Assembly: GCA_003280485.1 (NCBI GenBank)
Contig: QCEU01000003.1
Location: 1 to 64,000, forward strand
Source of the DNA: Pelagibacteraceae bacterium AG-359-O02
GTDB lineage: Bacteria > Pseudomonadota > Alphaproteobacteria > Pelagibacterales > Pelagibacteraceae
Reading direction: 5' to 3'
DNA length: 64,000 bases
The position numbers and the translations under genes are program-made. This document shows, piece after piece, positions 1-10,140 of the stretch. The stretch's first letter is position 1, and each line of letters starts with the position of its first letter. The notes under the pieces were generated by a model. That model was not told the DNA's origin and did not search any database. It saw only the letters and a program-made list of their open reading frames with translations.

Positions 1-1
1 G

Positions 2-1336
2 TTAATTTCTCTTAAGTTGATTTTTCCTGATAAAATTTTTGATAAAGAAATGTATGGAAAAAAATTCTTTTATGTTAAAAAAAAAATCAGTCCTCAAAAA
101 CTTAAGCAAGTTCTTCTTTTAGGAGATAAATCCTTTATTCAAGAGGATAGCATAGCAAGAGTTTACCCAAATGGAAACTTATTTAGCCATGTAATTGGTC
201 AAATAGACAATGATAATAATGGTATATCAGGAATCGAAAAAACTTTTGATTATGAGCTAACAACCGCAAAAGAACCTTTAAAATTAACCCTTGATACAGA
301 TCTTCAATATTTAATTAAAGAAGAGTTATCAAAATCCAAAGATATATTTCAAAATATTGGAAGTGCTGCAATTTTAATGGATATTAATGATGGTAACATT
401 TTATCTATGGTATCTCTTCCAGACTTTGATCTTAATAAAAGAGAAAAAATAAATGATGTAAAATATATTAATAGAGCAACAAAAGGTGTTTATGAATTTG
501 GATCTGTTTTTAAAACTTTTACTTTGGCTGCAGGTTTACAATATAATGTTGTTGAACCAGAAACAGAATTTAAAGACCTTAAAAAAAAAATTACATGTGC
601 AGGAAATTCTATATCTGAATATGATGATAAAATACCATCAGATTTAACAGCTGAGGAGATTCTTATTAGATCAGGCAATATTGGTTCTGTTAGAATTGCT
701 GAAAAAGTTGGTATTGAAAATTATAATGAGTTTCTTCAAACTATTGGAATTATATCAAATTTAGAATTCGATATACAGGAAGTAGGTACAACTCAATTAG
801 GTAGATGGGGTAAATGCAAACTTGCAACAGTTGCATTTGGTCATGGGATAGCCACAACTTTATTACAACTTTCAAAAGGCTATTCAATTATAAGTAATGG
901 AGGATATGAAATAACACCCACATTATTGAAGAAGGAAAAATTACAAAGACAAAGAATACTTAATGAAAACTTATCAGAAACAATTAATCCTATTCTTAGA
1001 AAAATTGTATCAACAAAAGAAGGAACAGCAGGTTTTGCTAATGTAAAGGGTTACGAAATAGGTGGAAAAACTGGCACTGCTGATCAACCCTCAATGGGTG
1101 GATATTCTAAAAAGAAAGTTAACACTTTTGCATCAGTTTTTCCAACCTCGGACCCAAAATTTGTATTAGCAGTAATGTTGGATGAACCCAAAGCAAATAG
1201 AGAATTTGTGTATCATTATAGAGATGATAGATATCCCTATAAGGGGAATTGGAGAAATACAGCGGGTTGGACTACTGTCTGGGTAGCCGGTCAGATAATA
1301 GAAAAGATCGGGCCAATTTTAGCCACAAAATATTAA
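2..1336 (+). CDS. ftsI: Peptidoglycan D,D-transpeptidase FtsI (PBP3), 5' end outside window
   Basis: This is the division-specific class B penicillin-binding protein that cross-links septal peptidoglycan in the periplasm. The reading frame is open to the left edge of the window, so the cytoplasmic tail, membrane anchor and first part of the dimerisation domain are missing. The TTG at 17 is an internal codon, not the start. The transpeptidase motifs are visible: the active-site serine of the SxxK motif (GSVFK, serine codon 503-505), an SGN motif near 675, and KTGT at 1067-1078. It is followed 8 bases later by the murE-murF fusion and is the first gene of a long same-strand division and wall cluster. 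That order (ftsI before murE) is the classical dcw order and supports FtsI over other class B PBPs. Confidence 0.95.
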   Translation, partial: LISLKLIFPDKIFDKEMYGKKFFYVKKKISPQKLKQVLLLGDKSFIQEDSIARVYPNGNLFSHVIGQIDNDNNGISGIEKTFDYELTTAKEPLKLTLDTDLQYLIKEELSKSKDIFQNIGSAAILMDINDGNILSMVSLPDFDLNKREKINDVKYINRATKGVYEFGSVFKTFTLAAGLQYNVVEPETEFKDLKKKITCAGNSISEYDDKIPSDLTAEEILIRSGNIGSVRIAEKVGIENYNEFLQTIGIISNLEFDIQEVGTTQLGRWGKCKLATVAFGHGIATTLLQLSKGYSIISNGGYEITPTLLKKEKLQRQRILNENLSETINPILRKIVSTKEGTAGFANVKGYEIGGKTGTADQPSMGGYSKKKVNTFASVFPTSDPKFVLAVMLDEPKANREFVYHYRDDRYPYKGNWRNTAGWTTVWVAGQIIEKIGPILATKY

Positions 1337-1344
1337 GAGCGTAA

Positions 1345-4194
1345 ATGATGTTACTCAAAGACTACTTTCCAAATTTACATAAAAAATATCATAAATTAAG
1401 TTTTAAAGGGATAACTTTTAATTCTAAAGAAGTCAAAAAAGGATACATTTTTTTTGCATTTAAAGGAAACAATACAGATGGAAATTTCTTTATAAAAGAT
1501 GCTATTAAAAAAGGATCTAAAATTATTATCACTGACAAATTTAAAATAAATGGTTGGAAAAATAATGTTTTATTTTTAAACGATAAAAATCCCAGAAATT
1601 TACTAGCTAAATTTAGCTCTAAAATATTTAACAAAAAACCAAATAACTTAATAGGTGTTACTGGCACAAATGGTAAATCATCGATAGCAAATTTTTATTT
1701 TCAAATTCTTACTCTTAACAGAATTAAAGTAGCCTCAATTGGTACTTTGGGGGTTACTGGTTTAAAAGTAAAAAAAAATTTTTCAAATACTACTTTTGAT
1801 ACTATTCAAATAAACAAAATTTTAAAAAAATTAAAAGAAAGAAGAATTGAAAATGTTATTTTGGAGGCTTCGAGTCATGGATTAAATCAAAATAGATTAG
1901 ATGGATTAGAATTTGATATTGGTATATTTACCAACTTCACAAGAGATCATTTAGATTATCATAAAACATTTAAAAATTATTTAAATTCAAAGTTAATATT
2001 ATTTAAAAAATTATTGAAAAAAAAGTCTTATGCTATTTATGACAATGATTTAAAAATTTCTTCTAATTTAAATAAAATTACTAGATTAAATAAAATCAAA
2101 AAACTTACTTTAGGAAATACTAAATCGAGTTTTTCAATAATAGATCATCAATTTTTGAAGGATGAACAGAAAATAACATTCATATTTGATAAAAAAAAAT
2201 ATTCTTTTTCAACAACATTAATTGGAAGAGTTCAAATTAAAAATTTATTAATGGCAATTATGGCAGCAATGAAAAGTAAAATTTCATTAGAAAAAATTAT
2301 AAAAATTATACCAAAAATAAAGTCAGTAAATGGAAGATTAGAGAAGTTAGGAAATCTTTATAATTATGGAATAGTTATTCTTGATTATGCCCATACACCA
2401 GACGCTTTAATGACCTGCATCAAAAATGTGAAGGAACAATTTAAATTGAGAAAAGTTAACTTAGTATTTGGATGTGGAGGTGAGCGAGACAAGCAAAAAA
2501 GAAAAATAATGGGAAATATTGCTGATAAATATTGTAATAAAATATATTTAACAGATGATAATCCAAGAAGTGAAGATCCAATAAAAATAAGAAGAGATAT
2601 CAAGTCTAATATTTCAAAGAGTAAAGTATTAGAAATACCATCAAGAGAAAGGGCAATAAAATCAGCAATTATGGATATTAGGTCAAACGAGGTAGTTATT
2701 ATTGCTGGAAAAGGGCATGAAGTTTACCAAGAATATGTCTCTAAAAAATTCTTTTCAGATAAAAAATGTATTGAAAAATTTATTAGGATTAAAAATAAAT
2801 CTTTAAATAGAAATTGGAAAACAAATATTGTTTCAGAAGTAACTAAAAAGAAAATAGAAAAAAATATTAATATTAATGAGGCTTCAATTGACTCAAGAAA
2901 AACAAAAAAAAATAATATTTTCTTTGGTATAAAAGGAAAGAACTTTGATGGGAATAAATTTGTTAATCAAGCTTTAAACAATGGAGCTTCAATTGTAATT
3001 AATCAAAATAAACCAGTCAATCAAGTTAAAAATAGAATTCGTGTAAAAAATTCTTTAAAAATTTTTTCTGAAAGTGCTAAACTGATAAGAATATCTTCTA
3101 ATATTTCATCTATTGCAATTACAGGATCTGCAGGTAAGACTTCTTTAAAAGAGATGTTGGGTCAAATGCTAGGTAAATTATGCCAAACATCTTATTCAAA
3201 AAAATCTTTTAATAATAAATATGGCGTACCAATTTCTTTATTCAACATAAATAAGGAAGATAAAATTGGAATTTTTGAAGTTGGGATGGATAAAAAAGGT
3301 GAAATTGACTTTTTAACCAAAAAAATAATGCCAGATATTGGTGTTATTACAAATATTTCTTATGCACATATTAAAAATTTTAAAAATTTATGGGGCATAG
3401 CTCAAGCCAAATCGGAGATAATAAACAACATTGCTAAGGATGGATATATTATTTTAAATGCTGATGATAATTTTTTTAGTTTTTTTAAATCTAAATCCAT
3501 AAAAAAAAAATTAAAAATAATTACATTTGGGGTTAAAAAAAAATCAGATGTAAGTCTGATAAATATAAAAAAGAAGAAATCTTTTTCTATTATTTTAATT
3601 AATTATAATAAAAAAAAATTGAAATTTATAATTAAAAAAAATTTAGAAAATTATATTTATAATATATTGTCAACTCTTGCAGTAATATCTATATATTTTG
3701 ATTTGGAAAAATTAGATAAATTTTTCTTTAATGATTATCATTTCCCAGAAGGTAGAGGAGATTTAAACTCAGTTATATTAAATAAAAAAAAAATTAACCT
3801 AATTGATGAAAGTTATAATTCTAACCCCTTATCTCTTCAATTTGCATTAAATAAATTAGATAATTTTAAGACAAAATCTAAAAGAAAATTAATTCTATTA
3901 GGAGACATGCTGGAACTTGGAAAATATTCTAAAAAACTTCATATAGAAGCTGCTCGGTATATTAATAGTACTAAAATTGATAGAGTATATGTTTATGGCA
4001 AGGAAGTTATCGAAACATTTAACAAAATTAGACCACAAAAAAGAGGAAAAATATTAAATTCAAATAAAGATATCATAAATTTTATAAGAAATGATATTAA
4101 GGATGGTGAATATCTAATGATAAAAGGTTCAAACTCAACTGGATTATATAAAATAAGCCAAAGCTTAAAAATAGGCAAATTGAATGCTTTTTAG
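1345..4194 (+). CDS. murE-murF: Fused MurE-MurF ligase (UDP-MurNAc-tripeptide and -pentapeptide synthetase)
   Basis: One uninterrupted 949-residue frame holds two complete Mur ligases. Residues 1 to about 485 are MurE, which adds meso-diaminopimelate to UDP-MurNAc-Ala-Glu. It has the ATP loop GVTGTNGKS (104-112) and the DNPR motif near residue 405 that marks diaminopimelate specificity. From about residue 490 to the end is MurF, which adds D-Ala-D-Ala, with its own ATP loop TGSAGKT (593-599) and the DESYNSNP motif. Both proteins are usually about 450-500 residues and separate; the linker here is short, and I see no stop or frameshift in it. Both halves keep their catalytic motifs, so a bifunctional cytoplasmic enzyme is likely. 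ATG codons at 1345 and 1348 are both possible starts. It overlaps mraY by 11 bases. Confidence 0.95.
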   Translation: MMLLKDYFPNLHKKYHKLSFKGITFNSKEVKKGYIFFAFKGNNTDGNFFIKDAIKKGSKIIITDKFKINGWKNNVLFLNDKNPRNLLAKFSSKIFNKKPNNLIGVTGTNGKSSIANFYFQILTLNRIKVASIGTLGVTGLKVKKNFSNTTFDTIQINKILKKLKERRIENVILEASSHGLNQNRLDGLEFDIGIFTNFTRDHLDYHKTFKNYLNSKLILFKKLLKKKSYAIYDNDLKISSNLNKITRLNKIKKLTLGNTKSSFSIIDHQFLKDEQKITFIFDKKKYSFSTTLIGRVQIKNLLMAIMAAMKSKISLEKIIKIIPKIKSVNGRLEKLGNLYNYGIVILDYAHTPDALMTCIKNVKEQFKLRKVNLVFGCGGERDKQKRKIMGNIADKYCNKIYLTDDNPRSEDPIKIRRDIKSNISKSKVLEIPSRERAIKSAIMDIRSNEVVIIAGKGHEVYQEYVSKKFFSDKKCIEKFIRIKNKSLNRNWKTNIVSEVTKKKIEKNININEASIDSRKTKKNNIFFGIKGKNFDGNKFVNQALNNGASIVINQNKPVNQVKNRIRVKNSLKIFSESAKLIRISSNISSIAITGSAGKTSLKEMLGQMLGKLCQTSYSKKSFNNKYGVPISLFNINKEDKIGIFEVGMDKKGEIDFLTKKIMPDIGVITNISYAHIKNFKNLWGIAQAKSEIINNIAKDGYIILNADDNFFSFFKSKSIKKKLKIITFGVKKKSDVSLINIKKKKSFSIILINYNKKKLKFIIKKNLENYIYNILSTLAVISIYFDLEKLDKFFFNDYHFPEGRGDLNSVILNKKKINLIDESYNSNPLSLQFALNKLDNFKTKSKRKLILLGDMLELGKYSKKLHIEAARYINSTKIDRVYVYGKEVIETFNKIRPQKRGKILNSNKDIINFIRNDIKDGEYLMIKGSNSTGLYKISQSLKIGKLNAF

Positions 4195-5269
4195 TCTATT
4201 TTCTAACTTAGTTGAGATCTTTAGTTTTCTAAACGTTTTTAAATATTTGACTGTAAGAACTGGTCTATCAATGTTTACATCAATGATAGTAGTTTTTTTA
4301 GTTGGGGGGCCACTTATCAATTATTTTTCCTCACATCAAATTCATGACCCAATCAGAGAGGATGGACCTAGTGAACATATCGTCAAAAAAATAGGAACTC
4401 CCACAATGGGAGGTCTAATGATTTTACTGGGTATTTTCTCAGGTGTTCTTTTGTGGGGTGATTTTTCAAACCCCTTTAATTGGTTTTTACTTTATATAGC
4501 TGGATCTTTTGGATTATTAGGAGCATACGATGATTATCAAAAAATAAAAAAAAAAAATTCAAATGGTATAACTCCAAAATTAAAAATCTTAATTCAAATT
4601 ATTTTAGCATTAGTTGGAATTTTTATTCTTTATTTTTATAGTGGGTCTAATGAGATTGAGAATTTGTATTTTCCATTTTTCAAAAATTTAATAATTAATT
4701 TAGGATGGTTCTTTGTTCCATTTTATATATTTGTTATTGTTGGCTCTTCAAATGCAGTTAATTTAACCGATGGATTAGATGGTTTAGCTACAGTACCTGT
4801 AATGTTGGTTGCAGCATGTTTTGCCTTTATTAGTTATGTATCAGGAAATGTAGTTTTTTCAGAATATTTACAAATAACATATATCAATGGAGTAGGAGAG
4901 GCATCTATTTTTTGTGGAGCAATAATAGGATCTTGTCTAGGTTTCTTATGGTTTAATGCTCCACCAGCAAAGATATTTATGGGAGATACTGGGTCACTAG
5001 CATTAGGTGGATCATTAGGAGCAGTTGGCATAATTACTAAACATGAAATTGTTCTTGCAATTACAGGAGGACTGTTTGTCTTAGAAGCTGTTTCAGTAAT
5101 TGCACAAGTGATATCATTCAAACTTACTGGTAAAAGAATATTTAAAATGGCACCAATACATCATCACTTTGAAAAAAAGGGCTGGCCTGAGTCTACTGTG
5201 GTTATTAGATTTTGGATCATATCAATTATTTTAGCAATGATAGGTTTAGCAACATTAAAACTAAGATAA
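4184..5269 (+). CDS. mraY: Phospho-N-acetylmuramoyl-pentapeptide transferase (lipid I synthase)
   Basis: MraY transfers phospho-MurNAc-pentapeptide from UDP to undecaprenyl phosphate in the inner membrane, forming lipid I. The 361-residue protein has the family's usual length and about ten hydrophobic helices. It carries the conserved motifs GTPTMGGLMI near residue 70, the NLTDGLDGL metal-binding aspartates near 190, FMGDTGSLALGG near 265 and the APIHHHFE histidine motif near 325. Its ATG lies inside the end of murE-murF (11-base overlap), and its stop overlaps the murD start by one base. This suggests translational coupling along the operon. Confidence 0.97.
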   Translation: MLFSLFSNLVEIFSFLNVFKYLTVRTGLSMFTSMIVVFLVGGPLINYFSSHQIHDPIREDGPSEHIVKKIGTPTMGGLMILLGIFSGVLLWGDFSNPFNWFLLYIAGSFGLLGAYDDYQKIKKKNSNGITPKLKILIQIILALVGIFILYFYSGSNEIENLYFPFFKNLIINLGWFFVPFYIFVIVGSSNAVNLTDGLDGLATVPVMLVAACFAFISYVSGNVVFSEYLQITYINGVGEASIFCGAIIGSCLGFLWFNAPPAKIFMGDTGSLALGGSLGAVGIITKHEIVLAITGGLFVLEAVSVIAQVISFKLTGKRIFKMAPIHHHFEKKGWPESTVVIRFWIISIILAMIGLATLKLR

Positions 5270-6573
5270 TGAATGAAAGACAAATTTATTTTAAAAATAA
5301 AAAAATTTTAATTTATGGATTTGGAAAGTCTGGTTATGCTTGTTTTAAATTTCTAAAAAAAAATAATACCTGCGTAATATTTGATGATAACAAAAAAAAT
5401 ATATCAGCTAAGTTTAAAAAAAATTTAATAAATATCCGTAAATTATCATCTATAAACTTTGATTTTATCGTTTTAAGTCCAGGTATAGATATTAATAAAT
5501 GTAGAATTTCGAGTTATTTAAGAAAACATAGTTCTAAAATTATTTCAGAGCTTGATATATTTGAAATTAGTTATCCAAATACAAATAAAATCACAATTAC
5601 CGGAACAAATGGCAAATCTACTACTTCAAAATTGCTATACGAAGTTCTAAAAGATAGCAAAAAAGATGTGAGATTAACTGGAAATATTGGATTTCCAATT
5701 TTACTGGAAAAAAAAATTAAAAATAATACAATTTTTGTAATCGAAGCGTCTTCTTATCAACTTGATTACAGCAAATATTTCAGATCTAAATATTCAATAA
5801 TTCTTAATCTAAGCCCAGATCATCTTGAAAGACATGAAACTTTTAAAAATTATGCAGAGGCAAAGTTTAAAATAGTTAAATCTCAAAGTAAAAATGATTA
5901 TGCCTTTATAGAAAATAAAAATAATTTTCTAAATAAACTATTAAGAAATAATAAAATAAAATCAAAAGTTATAAAAATTAACTTTTTAAAATATAATAAA
6001 TACTTTAGTCAAATAGATAATATTTACTTTAATAATTCTAGTAACAGAATAAATCTTAGCTTTGTAATAAGTATAGCTAAGATATTAAAAATCAATTTAA
6101 AAAAAGTTATAAGTACTGCAAATAAGTTTAAAGGTTTAAATTATCGGCAACAAATAATTTATAAATCAAAAAAATTATTAATTATCAATGATTCAAAATC
6201 TACTAGTTTTTCGTCAACAGTCCCATTACTTGAAAGTTATGAAAATATCTATTGGATATTAGGAGGACTTGCTAAAAAGGGAGATAAACTAAAATTAAAA
6301 AAAAAGTATTTTTCAAATATTAAAGCATATGTCTACGGAAAAGATAGAAATTTTTTTATTAAATCACTTCCAAATCAAATTTTCTATAAAACTTCGGCAA
6401 CACTTAAAGGGAGTATGAAAAATCTAATTAAAAATATTAAAAATGATTATAATAAAAAAGTAATTATTTTTAGTCCATGTGCCGCTTCATTTGATCAATT
6501 CAAAAATTTTGAAGAAAGGGGTAAATTCTTTAATAATATAATAAGAGTTATGTTAAAAAAAAATGGAATATGA
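5269..6573 (+). CDS. murD: UDP-N-acetylmuramoylalanine--D-glutamate ligase
   Basis: MurD adds D-glutamate to UDP-MurNAc-L-Ala in the cytoplasm. The start chosen is the ATG at 5269, which overlaps the mraY stop (TAATG). An in-frame ATG at 5212 would add 19 residues read out of the end of mraY and is not needed. The N-terminal domain has a Rossmann-like GFGKSG motif, and the ATP loop ITGTNGKST follows near residue 112. The LSPDHLERH segment near 185 supplies the Mur-ligase histidine region. At 434 residues the length is normal. The C-terminal domain is lysine-rich and divergent, as elsewhere in this AT-rich window. It ends in an ATGA overlap with ftsW. Confidence 0.94.
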   Translation: MNERQIYFKNKKILIYGFGKSGYACFKFLKKNNTCVIFDDNKKNISAKFKKNLINIRKLSSINFDFIVLSPGIDINKCRISSYLRKHSSKIISELDIFEISYPNTNKITITGTNGKSTTSKLLYEVLKDSKKDVRLTGNIGFPILLEKKIKNNTIFVIEASSYQLDYSKYFRSKYSIILNLSPDHLERHETFKNYAEAKFKIVKSQSKNDYAFIENKNNFLNKLLRNNKIKSKVIKINFLKYNKYFSQIDNIYFNNSSNRINLSFVISIAKILKINLKKVISTANKFKGLNYRQQIIYKSKKLLIINDSKSTSFSSTVPLLESYENIYWILGGLAKKGDKLKLKKKYFSNIKAYVYGKDRNFFIKSLPNQIFYKTSATLKGSMKNLIKNIKNDYNKKVIIFSPCAASFDQFKNFEERGKFFNNIIRVMLKKNGI

Positions 6574-7679
6574 ATAAATATTTAGACACTTTTTATGACT
6601 GGTGGAAAAACGTAGATAAATTTTTATTATTCTTAATTTTAGGTTTATTTTTATTAGGTCTCTTCTTTTCATTGGTGTCAACTTCACTCATTGCATCAGA
6701 CAAATTAGATACAAAATCGTATTACTTTTTTTTTAAGCATTTTACTTACATAGCTTTAGCAATAGTAATTTTGATTATATTTTCATTTTTAAATCAAAAA
6801 ATTTTGACAAAATTTTCACTAATTTTATTTTTAGTTGCATTTTTATGCCTTTTGCTAGTACCTTTTCTCGGAATTGAAGTAAAAGGATCAAAAAGGTGGC
6901 TTGATTTGATGTTTTTACCCAGATTTCAGCCTATTGAGATTGTTAAGCCTTTTTTTATAGTAACATTATCATTAATGTTAACTTCTAAAATTAGAAAATT
7001 ATATTTAAAATATTTCTTAAGCACTTTATTTACTCTTCCAATATTAATGTTGCTAGTTTATCAACCCGACATTGGACAAACACTGTTGTTGTCAATGGTT
7101 TGGTTAGCTTTAATTTTTATCTCAGGTATAAGTATTTTTGTTTTTTTTATATTCATTCTCATTGTTGGCTCAACTGTAAGTTATTTAGTGCTATTTATTC
7201 CAAAATTTGAATATATAAAAGTAAGACTTTTTGCATTTTTAGACTCAACTTCGAGTAAAAATTATCAAGCGGATAAAGCTAGTGATGCAATTATAAATGG
7301 GGGTTTTTTTGGAAAAGGCATTGGAGAAGGTACTTTGAATTCAAGGGTTCCCGAAGCACATACAGATTATATAGTTTCAGTTATATCAGAAGAGTTTGGC
7401 GCAATTATAGTAATAGGAATATTATTTTTATATCTAATTTTCTCATATAGAGTAATTCGAAAAATCAATTTTCTGAATGAAGATTTATCAAAACTTATTT
7501 TAACTGGATGTGTTTCATTAATTTTGTTACAAACTTTTATTCATGTTGGTGTTAATATAAGAATTCTCCCAACTACTGGAATGACTTTACCATTCTTAAG
7601 TTATGGTGGGTCATCTATAGTTAGTACAGCGATTTTATCAGGATTAATTTTGAATTTAACCAAGAGAAAAATAGATTAA
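6570..7679 (+). CDS. ftsW: Septal peptidoglycan polymerase FtsW (SEDS family)
   Basis: FtsW is the inner-membrane SEDS glycosyltransferase that polymerises lipid II at the septum together with FtsI. The 369-residue protein has about ten membrane helices. It shows typical SEDS motifs: GxxxKGSKRWLDL near residue 110, a YQPDIGQTLLL motif carrying the conserved aspartate near 165, PEAHTDYIVSVISEEFG near 265, and a C-terminal TTGMTLPFLSYGGSS motif. The start ATG overlaps the murD stop as ATGA. The position between murD and murG is classical for FtsW rather than RodA. Confidence 0.96.
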   Translation: MNKYLDTFYDWWKNVDKFLLFLILGLFLLGLFFSLVSTSLIASDKLDTKSYYFFFKHFTYIALAIVILIIFSFLNQKILTKFSLILFLVAFLCLLLVPFLGIEVKGSKRWLDLMFLPRFQPIEIVKPFFIVTLSLMLTSKIRKLYLKYFLSTLFTLPILMLLVYQPDIGQTLLLSMVWLALIFISGISIFVFFIFILIVGSTVSYLVLFIPKFEYIKVRLFAFLDSTSSKNYQADKASDAIINGGFFGKGIGEGTLNSRVPEAHTDYIVSVISEEFGAIIVIGILFLYLIFSYRVIRKINFLNEDLSKLILTGCVSLILLQTFIHVGVNIRILPTTGMTLPFLSYGGSSIVSTAILSGLILNLTKRKID

Positions 7680-7682
7680 ACA

Positions 7683-8759
7683 ATGAAAAAAATACTTATT
7701 GCAACAGGCGGTTCTGGCGGGCATGTAATCCCATCATTAAGTATATATGATGCTTTAAAAGAAGATTTTGAAGTTAAAATTTCAACAGATTTAAGAGGAT
7801 CAAAATTCATTAATAGTGACAATTATCATTATTCATTAATTGATGTACCAAATATATTTTCAAATTTATTATTACTTCCATACAATATGATTAAATTTTT
7901 TATATCAATAATAAAATCTTACAAATTCTTAAAATCCAATAATTTTAATATTCTAATTAGTACCGGTGGGTACATGTCTTTACCTTTATGTTTGGCTTCA
8001 AATTTATTGAATTTAAAAATTTATATTTTTGAACCAAATTCTGTTCTTGGAAGAACAAACAAATTTATGTTAATTTTTGCTAAAAAAATTATTTGTTATG
8101 AAAATAATTTAAAAGGTATTTCTAAAAAATTCTCAAATAAGATTTATTTAGTTAAACCATTGCTAAGAAAAGAAATTTATAAATATAAAAAAAATGAAAA
8201 GATGATACTTGAAGAAAAAAAAAAAATATTAATTATCGGAGGAAGTCAGGGGGCAAATTTCTTTGATGAATTTATTACTAAAATTATTATAAAACTTTCA
8301 AAAACTCTGAAAATCCAAGTTTTACAACAGGTAATTAATACAAATTCGAGAGAGAATATTAAAGATCTGTATATAAAAAACCATATAGAGCACGAGTTAT
8401 TTCACTTTGATGACAAATTATTAATCAAAGCTATTAATTACGATTTAGCTATTACACGTTCTGGAGCATCCGCAATTTCAGAATTAGGTTATTTAAATAT
8501 TCCATTTGTGGCAATTCCATACCCATATGCTAAAGATAATCATCAATATTACAATGCAGAATTTTATAAAAAAAATAAATCTTGCTGGCTAATTATGCAA
8601 AAAGATATTGATGAAAATAACTTTACAGATCTGATGACAAAAATATTTCAAGATCAAAATGAATATTTTTCTAAAAAAAAAAATTTAATTAAACTAACTA
8701 AAGAAAATACCTGGATAAAAAATAAATTTAAACTAATTGAGCTTATTAATGAAAATTGA
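7683..8759 (+). CDS. murG: Lipid II synthase MurG (GlcNAc transferase)
   Basis: MurG adds GlcNAc from UDP-GlcNAc to lipid I on the cytoplasmic face of the inner membrane. The N-terminal glycine-rich loop ATGGSGGHVIPS (residues 7-18) and the second motif STGGYMSLP near 98 are diagnostic. The GGSQGANFFDE motif near 186 and the RSGASAISEL segment near 259 form the UDP-GlcNAc site of this GT-B family 28 enzyme. At 358 residues the length is normal. It starts 3 bases after ftsW and overlaps murC by 11 bases. Confidence 0.96.
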   Translation: MKKILIATGGSGGHVIPSLSIYDALKEDFEVKISTDLRGSKFINSDNYHYSLIDVPNIFSNLLLLPYNMIKFFISIIKSYKFLKSNNFNILISTGGYMSLPLCLASNLLNLKIYIFEPNSVLGRTNKFMLIFAKKIICYENNLKGISKKFSNKIYLVKPLLRKEIYKYKKNEKMILEEKKKILIIGGSQGANFFDEFITKIIIKLSKTLKIQVLQQVINTNSRENIKDLYIKNHIEHELFHFDDKLLIKAINYDLAITRSGASAISELGYLNIPFVAIPYPYAKDNHQYYNAEFYKKNKSCWLIMQKDIDENNFTDLMTKIFQDQNEYFSKKKNLIKLTKENTWIKNKFKLIELINEN

Positions 8760-10140
8760 CTTAGGAAAAAATGAACTTATCCATTTTGTTGGTATTGGAG
8801 GAATAGGTATGAGTGGTTTAGCATTGATTATGAATGGGTTAGGATACAAAGTTCAAGGTAGTGATATTACTGATAATCGCAATATTGAAAGATTAAATGA
8901 AAAAAAAATAAGAATATTTTTAAAACATAAAAAAGAAAATATAAAAAAAACGACTGTGCTAGTAATTTCATCAGCTATAAAAAAAAATAATCCAGAATTA
9001 GTTGAGGCTAACAAAAAAAATTTACCAATTTATACAAGAGGAGATATGTTGGGCCATATAGTATCTTTCATGAGAAATGTTGTGGTAACTGGCTCACATG
9101 GAAAAACAACAACAACATCATTAGTATCTAGTATTTTTACAACAGCTAATTTAGACCCAACTATAATTAACGGTGGTGTATTAAATTCATTTGGCAATTC
9201 TGCAAAATTGGGTAAGAGTAATTGGTGTGTTACTGAGTCTGATGAATCAGATGGGAGCTTTTTAAAGATTCCCTTTACGTATTCTATAGCAACTAATCTA
9301 GACTCAGAGCACCTAGATTTTTATAAAAATTTAAATAACCTTAAAAAAAGTTTTCTTAAATTTATCGAAAAAATACCATCCGTAGGTAAAGGGTTTATAT
9401 GTATTGATGATCAAAATCTTAAAAATGTTCAAAAAAAATCAATAAACAAAAATTTTTACACATATGGTAAAAATAAAAATTCTAATTTTCAAATATTAAA
9501 CATAAAACAATCATCTAATTTTTCTAGTTTCGATGTCAAAATAAATATTCCGAGTAAAAAAAAAATAATTAAAGGAATTAAAATTCCAATGATAGGAATC
9601 CATAATATTCAAAATGCAACTGCTGCAATTTCCTTAGCATTTACAATTGGACTACCTGAAAAATATATTAAAATTGGATTATACAATTTTAAAGGAGTTC
9701 AGAGAAGGTTTTCTCACTTATTCAATCATAATAACATAGGTTTTTATGATGATTATGCTCATCATCCAACTGAGATTAGTTCAGTTCTAAATGGTGTTAG
9801 AAGTGTCTACAAAAATAAAGAAATTATTTGTGTTTTTCAACCTCATAGAATTTCAAGAGTAATAAATTTGAAAAAAGAGTTTTCAAAATGTTTTAAAATA
9901 GCAGATACAGTTTTATTGTGTCCCATTTATAAAGCTAATGAAAAACTAAGACTAAATTTTACATATGACTCATTTGCAAAATTAATAATAAAAAATTCTA
10001 ATGTTAAATTAATACAAGTTGAAGATGAATTACAATTACAAAGATTTATCAAACAGAATGTATATGGTGAAAAAATTTATATTGGTATGGGAGCAGGATC
10101 TATATCAAATTGGATGAAAAATTTAGAAAATATTTTTTAA
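8749..10140 (+). CDS. murC: UDP-N-acetylmuramate--L-alanine ligase
   Basis: MurC adds the first amino acid, L-alanine, to UDP-MurNAc. I chose the ATG at 8749, giving 463 residues. A TTG four codons upstream is open too, but the protein's VGIGGIGMSG motif sits at the usual distance from the ATG. The ATP loop VTGSHGKTTTTS is near residue 107 and the DDYAHHPTEI motif near 333 is typical of MurC. Its start lies within the end of murG, and its stop TAA shares one base with the murB ATG. Confidence 0.96.
   Translation: MKIDLGKNELIHFVGIGGIGMSGLALIMNGLGYKVQGSDITDNRNIERLNEKKIRIFLKHKKENIKKTTVLVISSAIKKNNPELVEANKKNLPIYTRGDMLGHIVSFMRNVVVTGSHGKTTTTSLVSSIFTTANLDPTIINGGVLNSFGNSAKLGKSNWCVTESDESDGSFLKIPFTYSIATNLDSEHLDFYKNLNNLKKSFLKFIEKIPSVGKGFICIDDQNLKNVQKKSINKNFYTYGKNKNSNFQILNIKQSSNFSSFDVKINIPSKKKIIKGIKIPMIGIHNIQNATAAISLAFTIGLPEKYIKIGLYNFKGVQRRFSHLFNHNNIGFYDDYAHHPTEISSVLNGVRSVYKNKEIICVFQPHRISRVINLKKEFSKCFKIADTVLLCPIYKANEKLRLNFTYDSFAKLIIKNSNVKLIQVEDELQLQRFIKQNVYGEKIYIGMGAGSISNWMKNLENIF

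Noticed and set aside
4834..5121. A 95-codon minus-strand frame inside mraY
   Set aside because: It is antisense to conserved MraY motifs, has no supporting signals, and its composition is that of a shadow frame.
5212..5268. Upstream ATG start for murD
   Set aside because: It would read 57 bases through the end of mraY; the ATG at 5269 overlaps the mraY stop in the manner of the other junctions in the operon.
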